Source: CAWDZK01 sp963807005 (GTDB lineage Bacteria > Actinomycetota > Actinomycetes > JACCUZ01). From it: DNA of 64,000 nucleotides. Position 1 is the first letter of the stretch; each line of letters begins with the position of its first letter. The stretch covers positions 1-64,000 of the forward strand of contig CAWDZK010000003.1 of NCBI GenBank assembly GCA_963807005.1. The letters are read 5' to 3'. The notes below the pieces were generated by a model. It was not told where the DNA came from, made no database searches, and saw only the letters and a list, made by a program, of their open reading frames with translations. Both the position numbers and the translations under genes were made by a program. Below are positions 61,383 through 64,000 of the stretch, piece by piece.

Positions 61383-62033
61383 GTGACCGCACTGGTCGAA
61401 CGCCATGGCAGCACGGTCCCCGGGCCGCACGCCGGGCGGGCCGCGCGCTTCACCGCCATGGTGGTGGTGGCGAGCCCGTTCGTCCGGGAGACGCTGTCGC
61501 GGTCCCTGCGCAACCTGGGCGCCGTCGAGGTCGTCGAGGCGGGCTCGCTGGCCGAAGCCCGGTCCCGCGCCCTGGGCACCAGCGCCCGCGACCTCGCGCT
61601 CGTCGACGGCAGCCTCCCGGACGGGTCCGGGATCGCCCTGGTGCGCGAGCTGCGCGGGCTGGGCTGGACCCGCGGCGTCGTCCTGTCCGCGTCCGAGGAC
61701 CCTTACACCGTCCGGGCCGCCCTGGCGGCCGGCGTCCGCGCCTTCCTCGTCACCGCGTCCTCCGGCGGTCCGACCGCCCGGGCCGGAGCGGCCCCCTCGA
61801 TCCACGCCCGCCCCCGCGCGGCCCGGCTCACCGGCGCCGAGGCGCTCTCCGGCCGCGAGGTCGAGGTGCTCCAGCTGGTCTCCGACGGCCGGTCCAACAA
61901 GGAGATCGGCGAGGCCCTGGGCCTGTCGGCCCTCACGGTCAAGTCGCACCTGGCCCGGATCGCGCGCAAGCTCGGGACCGGCGACCGGGCCGAGATGGTC
62001 GTGGTCGCCATGCGCGCCGGCGTCGTCGTCTGA
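61383..62033 (+). CDS. WhiI-like atypical response regulator (LuxR/NarL output)
   Basis: The 216-residue protein has a receiver-like domain and a C-terminal NarL/LuxR helix-turn-helix (LSGREVEVLQLVSDGRSNKEIGEALGLSALTVKSHLARIARKL). The acidic pair expected after strand 1 is missing (VVVASPFVRE), and the strand-5 lysine is replaced (FLVTASS), although an aspartate remains in LALVDGSLPDGSG. Degenerate phosphorylation sites are a hallmark of Streptomyces WhiI, and the hemE-DUF3000-regulator-RNase D order is the whiI locus order. WhiI controls sporulation septation there. GTG 61383 follows GGGAGA. Confidence 0.83.
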   Translation: MTALVERHGSTVPGPHAGRAARFTAMVVVASPFVRETLSRSLRNLGAVEVVEAGSLAEARSRALGTSARDLALVDGSLPDGSGIALVRELRGLGWTRGVVLSASEDPYTVRAALAAGVRAFLVTASSGGPTARAGAAPSIHARPRAARLTGAEALSGREVEVLQLVSDGRSNKEIGEALGLSALTVKSHLARIARKLGTGDRAEMVVVAMRAGVVV

Positions 62034-62061
62034 CCCAGCGGGACCCAACGGGACCCAGCGG
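62032..62061. repeat. Three 10-base direct repeats after the regulator gene
   Basis: GACCCAGCGG, GACCCAACGG and GACCCAGCGG follow each other directly at the stop codon of the WhiI-like gene. They are short and may be chance slippage products, or a binding site array ahead of the RNase D gene 100 bases downstream. Confidence 0.6.
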
Positions 62062-62160
62062 CACCTCGGGGCCGCCTGCCGGCCCGCTGAGCCGGCGTCC
62101 GACGCGCGGCCGGTCGCCCGGTTGCGTCGGTCCGTACGACGTACGCCGTACCGTGGACGG

Positions 62161-63492
62161 GTGACCGCGACGGAGCCCACCGAGCCCGCCGGGCCCGTGG
62201 AGCCCCTTCCGGCCGCCGAGCCGGCCGAGGCCGCCGAGCCCGCTGCCGCGGCGGTCCCCCTCACCCAGCCGCGCGACGGGGTCCCGGCTCCCCTGACGCG
62301 CCCGGCCGAGCTGGAGCGGGTCGTCGACACGCTCGCCGCGGGCAGCGGCCCGGTCGCCGTCGACGCCGAGCGGGCGTCCGGCTACCGCTACGGCCAGGCC
62401 GCCTACCTCGTCCAGCTGCGCCGCGCCGACATCGGCACCGTCCTGATCGACCCCCGCGAGCTGCCCGACCTCGGCGCGCTCGGCGCCGCGATGGAAGCCG
62501 ACGAGTGGGTGCTGCACGCGGCGTCCCAGGACCTGCCCTGCCTCGCCGAGCTGGGGATGCGGCCCGCCCGGGTCTTCGACACCGAGCTGGCCGGTCGGCT
62601 GCTCGGGTACCCCAAGGTCGGCCTCGGCTCGATCGTCGAGGAGGTGCTCGGCCTGTCGCTGGAGAAGGGTCACTCGGCCGCCGACTGGTCGACCCGGCCG
62701 CTGCCGGAGCCGTGGTTGCGGTACGCCGCCCTCGACGTCGAGGTGCTGGTCGAGCTGCGCGACGTCCTGGCGGCGCAGCTGGACGAGCAGGGGAAGCGGG
62801 CCTGGGCCGAGGAGGAGTTCGCGGCCATCGTGGCCGCCCCCCCGTCGCCGCCCAAGGTGGACCCGTGGCGGCGTACGTCCGGCCTGCACCGGGTGCGCAA
62901 GCGCCGCCAGCTGGCCGTGGTGCGCTCGCTCTGGGAACGTCGGGACGAGGTCGCCCGGCAGCGCGACATCGCCCCCGGCCGGGTGCTCCCCGACGCCGCC
63001 ATCGTCGCCGCCGCCCTGGCCCAGCCGCGCACCGAGGAGGACCTGGTGGCCCTGCCGGTATGGGGTGGCCGGTCCATGCGCCGCCAGACCGCCCAGTGGC
63101 TGCCGTCGATCCTCGCCGCGCTCGACCTCCCGGAGTCCGAGCTGCCCGAGCAGAAGACCACCCACGAGGGTCCGCCACCGGCCCGGTCCTGGCCGGAGCG
63201 CGACCCACTGGCCGCCGCCCGGCTGGCCGCCGCCCGCGCAGGCGTGGGCGCGGTCGCGGACCGGCTCGGGCTGCCGGTCGAGAACCTCCTCGCGCCCGAC
63301 ACCGTCCGGCGGCTGTGCTGGGCGCCACCGGCCGAGCGGCCCGACACCGCGGCGGTCGCCGAGGTGCTGCGCGCCCATGGCGCCCGGACCTGGCAGGTCG
63401 AGCTCACCGCCGCGGTCCTGGCCGAGGCCCTCGCCACTGCCCGGGTCCCGGAGCCCGCGCCGACGCCCGAGCCGGCCGCCGCCCCCGAGTAG
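62161..63492 (+). CDS. rnd: Ribonuclease D-like 3'-5' exonuclease with HRDC domain
   Basis: The 443-residue protein has an Ala/Glu/Pro-rich N-terminus of about 30 residues, a DEDDy exonuclease domain (PVAVDAERASGYRYGQAAYLVQL with the D-x-E, LHAASQDLPCLAELG, YAALDVEVLVEL with the final Y and D) and a C-terminal HRDC domain (RRQLAVVRSLWERRDEVARQRDIAPGRVLPDAAIV). It trims RNA 3' ends, in E. coli mainly tRNA precursors. The start is GTG 62161, preceded by GGTGGACGG. It follows the WhiI-like gene as in Streptomyces. Confidence 0.92.
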   Translation: MTATEPTEPAGPVEPLPAAEPAEAAEPAAAAVPLTQPRDGVPAPLTRPAELERVVDTLAAGSGPVAVDAERASGYRYGQAAYLVQLRRADIGTVLIDPRELPDLGALGAAMEADEWVLHAASQDLPCLAELGMRPARVFDTELAGRLLGYPKVGLGSIVEEVLGLSLEKGHSAADWSTRPLPEPWLRYAALDVEVLVELRDVLAAQLDEQGKRAWAEEEFAAIVAAPPSPPKVDPWRRTSGLHRVRKRRQLAVVRSLWERRDEVARQRDIAPGRVLPDAAIVAAALAQPRTEEDLVALPVWGGRSMRRQTAQWLPSILAALDLPESELPEQKTTHEGPPPARSWPERDPLAAARLAAARAGVGAVADRLGLPVENLLAPDTVRRLCWAPPAERPDTAAVAEVLRAHGARTWQVELTAAVLAEALATARVPEPAPTPEPAAAPE

Positions 63493-63587
63493 CGCGAGCG
63501 CCGCGCCGACGCCGACCACTGACCGCCCGAGGCAGGCTCCCGCTGCATTAGGCCACACCGGTGTTGCGTTTCTCCCGGGACATCTGT

Positions 63588-63611
63588 TTAGGTAAGCATT
63601 GCCTTACCTGA
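63588..63611 (+). promoter_or_regulatory. DtxR/IdeR-type iron box
   Basis: TTAGGTAAGCATTGCCTTACCTGA has arms AGGTAAG and CTTACCT, very close to the TTAGGTTAG/CTAACCTAA consensus for iron repressors of the DtxR/IdeR family. It lies 25 bases upstream of the FTR1 permease start, where repressor binding would block transcription when iron is plentiful. Confidence 0.82.
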
Positions 63612-63635
63612 CCAGCTGACCGCGAAGGGACCCCC

Positions 63636-64000
63636 ATGCTCGCCAACTACCTGATCGGCCTGCGTGAGGGCCTGGAGGCCACGCTGGTCGTGAGCATCCT
63701 GGTCGCCTACCTGGTGAAGTCCGGTCACCGCGACCGGCTCCGGCCGATCTGGCTGGGCGTCGCCGCCGCCGTCGCGATCTCCCTGGCGTTCGGCGCGCTG
63801 CTCACGTTCACCTCCAGCAACCTCAGCTTCGAGGCGCAGGAGCGGTTCGGCGGCATCATGTCGATCACCGCCGTCATCTTCGTCACCTGGATGATCTTCT
63901 GGATGCGCCGCACGGCGCGCTTCCTCAAGTCCGAGCTCCAGGGCAAGCTCGACGCCGCGCTGCTGATGGGCACCCTGGCCCTCACCGTCACGGCGTTCAT
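63636..64000 (+). CDS. efeU: FTR1-family iron permease (EfeU-like), N-terminal part
   Basis: The first 121 residues are visible; the gene runs off the right edge. It starts MLANYLIGLREGLEATLVVS, where REGLE (10-14) is the essential iron-binding motif of FTR1 permeases, then hydrophobic helices at about 2-24, 37-57 and 72-88. EfeU takes up ferrous iron with EfeO and EfeB, normally encoded next and presumably beyond the window. GAAGGGA precedes the ATG. An iron box sits just upstream. Confidence 0.93.
   Translation, partial: MLANYLIGLREGLEATLVVSILVAYLVKSGHRDRLRPIWLGVAAAVAISLAFGALLTFTSSNLSFEAQERFGGIMSITAVIFVTWMIFWMRRTARFLKSELQGKLDAALLMGTLALTVTAF

Noticed and set aside
62032..62061. Regulatory repeat array ahead of RNase D
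   Set aside because: Three 10-base units with one change are too short and too close to a stop codon to support a function on sequence alone; listed only as a repeat.

Overview
The window is high-GC DNA with strong third-codon G/C bias, frequent GTG starts and many 4-base ATGA/GTGA gene overlaps. Markers restricted to or typical of Actinomycetes are present: an SsgA-family cell-division protein, a WhiI-like response regulator in the hemE/DUF3000/RNase D neighbourhood, HemQ/HemY-type heme synthesis, LigB/LigC-type ATP-dependent DNA ligases, and an actinobacterial cysteine leader peptide. The SsgA and WhiI relatives suggest a morphologically complex or sporulating actinomycete. I cannot name the genus from sequence alone. 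No rRNA, CRISPR array, transposase or phage gene was seen; this looks like ordinary chromosome.

Layout. 0-5.8 kb: start of a likely SARP regulator (cut by the edge), secreted cupin, HIT protein, thrS, MOSC protein, secreted PQQ-type sugar dehydrogenase, tRNA-Val(CAC). 5.9-15.1 kb: SsgA-like protein, then a dispersed histidine-utilisation set (hutI, hutU, hutH) on the minus strand, interleaved with an EamA transporter, a CGNR zinc-finger protein, an NTF2-like protein and a pabB-pabC pair. 15.2-16.6 kb: tRNA-Gly/Cys/Val cluster with terminator, then about 1 kb of hairpin-dense non-coding DNA. 16.6-24.5 kb: lone Flp pilin, LigB, LpdA-like flavoprotein, histidine phosphatase, RsgA with a possible leader peptide, YihY/BrkB membrane protein, AidB-like dehydrogenase. 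24.5-29.3 kb: sulfur assimilation operon (cysteine leader, sulfite reductase, small zinc protein, cysH, siroheme synthase, chelatase). 29.5-44 kb: glyA, then glgX-treY-treZ interleaved with a transmembrane HD-GYP receptor, a GGDEF-EAL protein and PPK2. 44-55 kb: small membrane proteins, RibD-type reductase, LigC, large secreted subtilase, LigD-type polymerase, MsrB, PAP2 phosphatase. 55-64 kb: hemQ, hemY, DUF4349 lipoprotein, hemE, EamA transporter, DUF3000, WhiI-like regulator, RNase D, and an iron-box-controlled FTR1/EfeU permease running off the end.

How genes work together. The most striking grouping is around glycogen/trehalose: glgX and treY are bracketed by an HD-GYP phosphodiesterase with a long cadherin-like extracellular arm and by a GGDEF-EAL protein, with polyphosphate kinase and treZ following. 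c-di-GMP is known to bind GlgX in Streptomyces, so this layout suggests local second-messenger control of glycogen-to-trehalose conversion. The sulfur operon is a tightly coupled sulfate-reduction plus siroheme unit behind an attenuator-type leader peptide. HutH, HutU and HutI cover the first three steps of histidine breakdown; the last step is not in the window. HemE, HemY and HemQ form most of the coproporphyrin-dependent heme branch. Several intergenic regions carry long perfect palindromes, including one family with at least two copies 29 kb apart.
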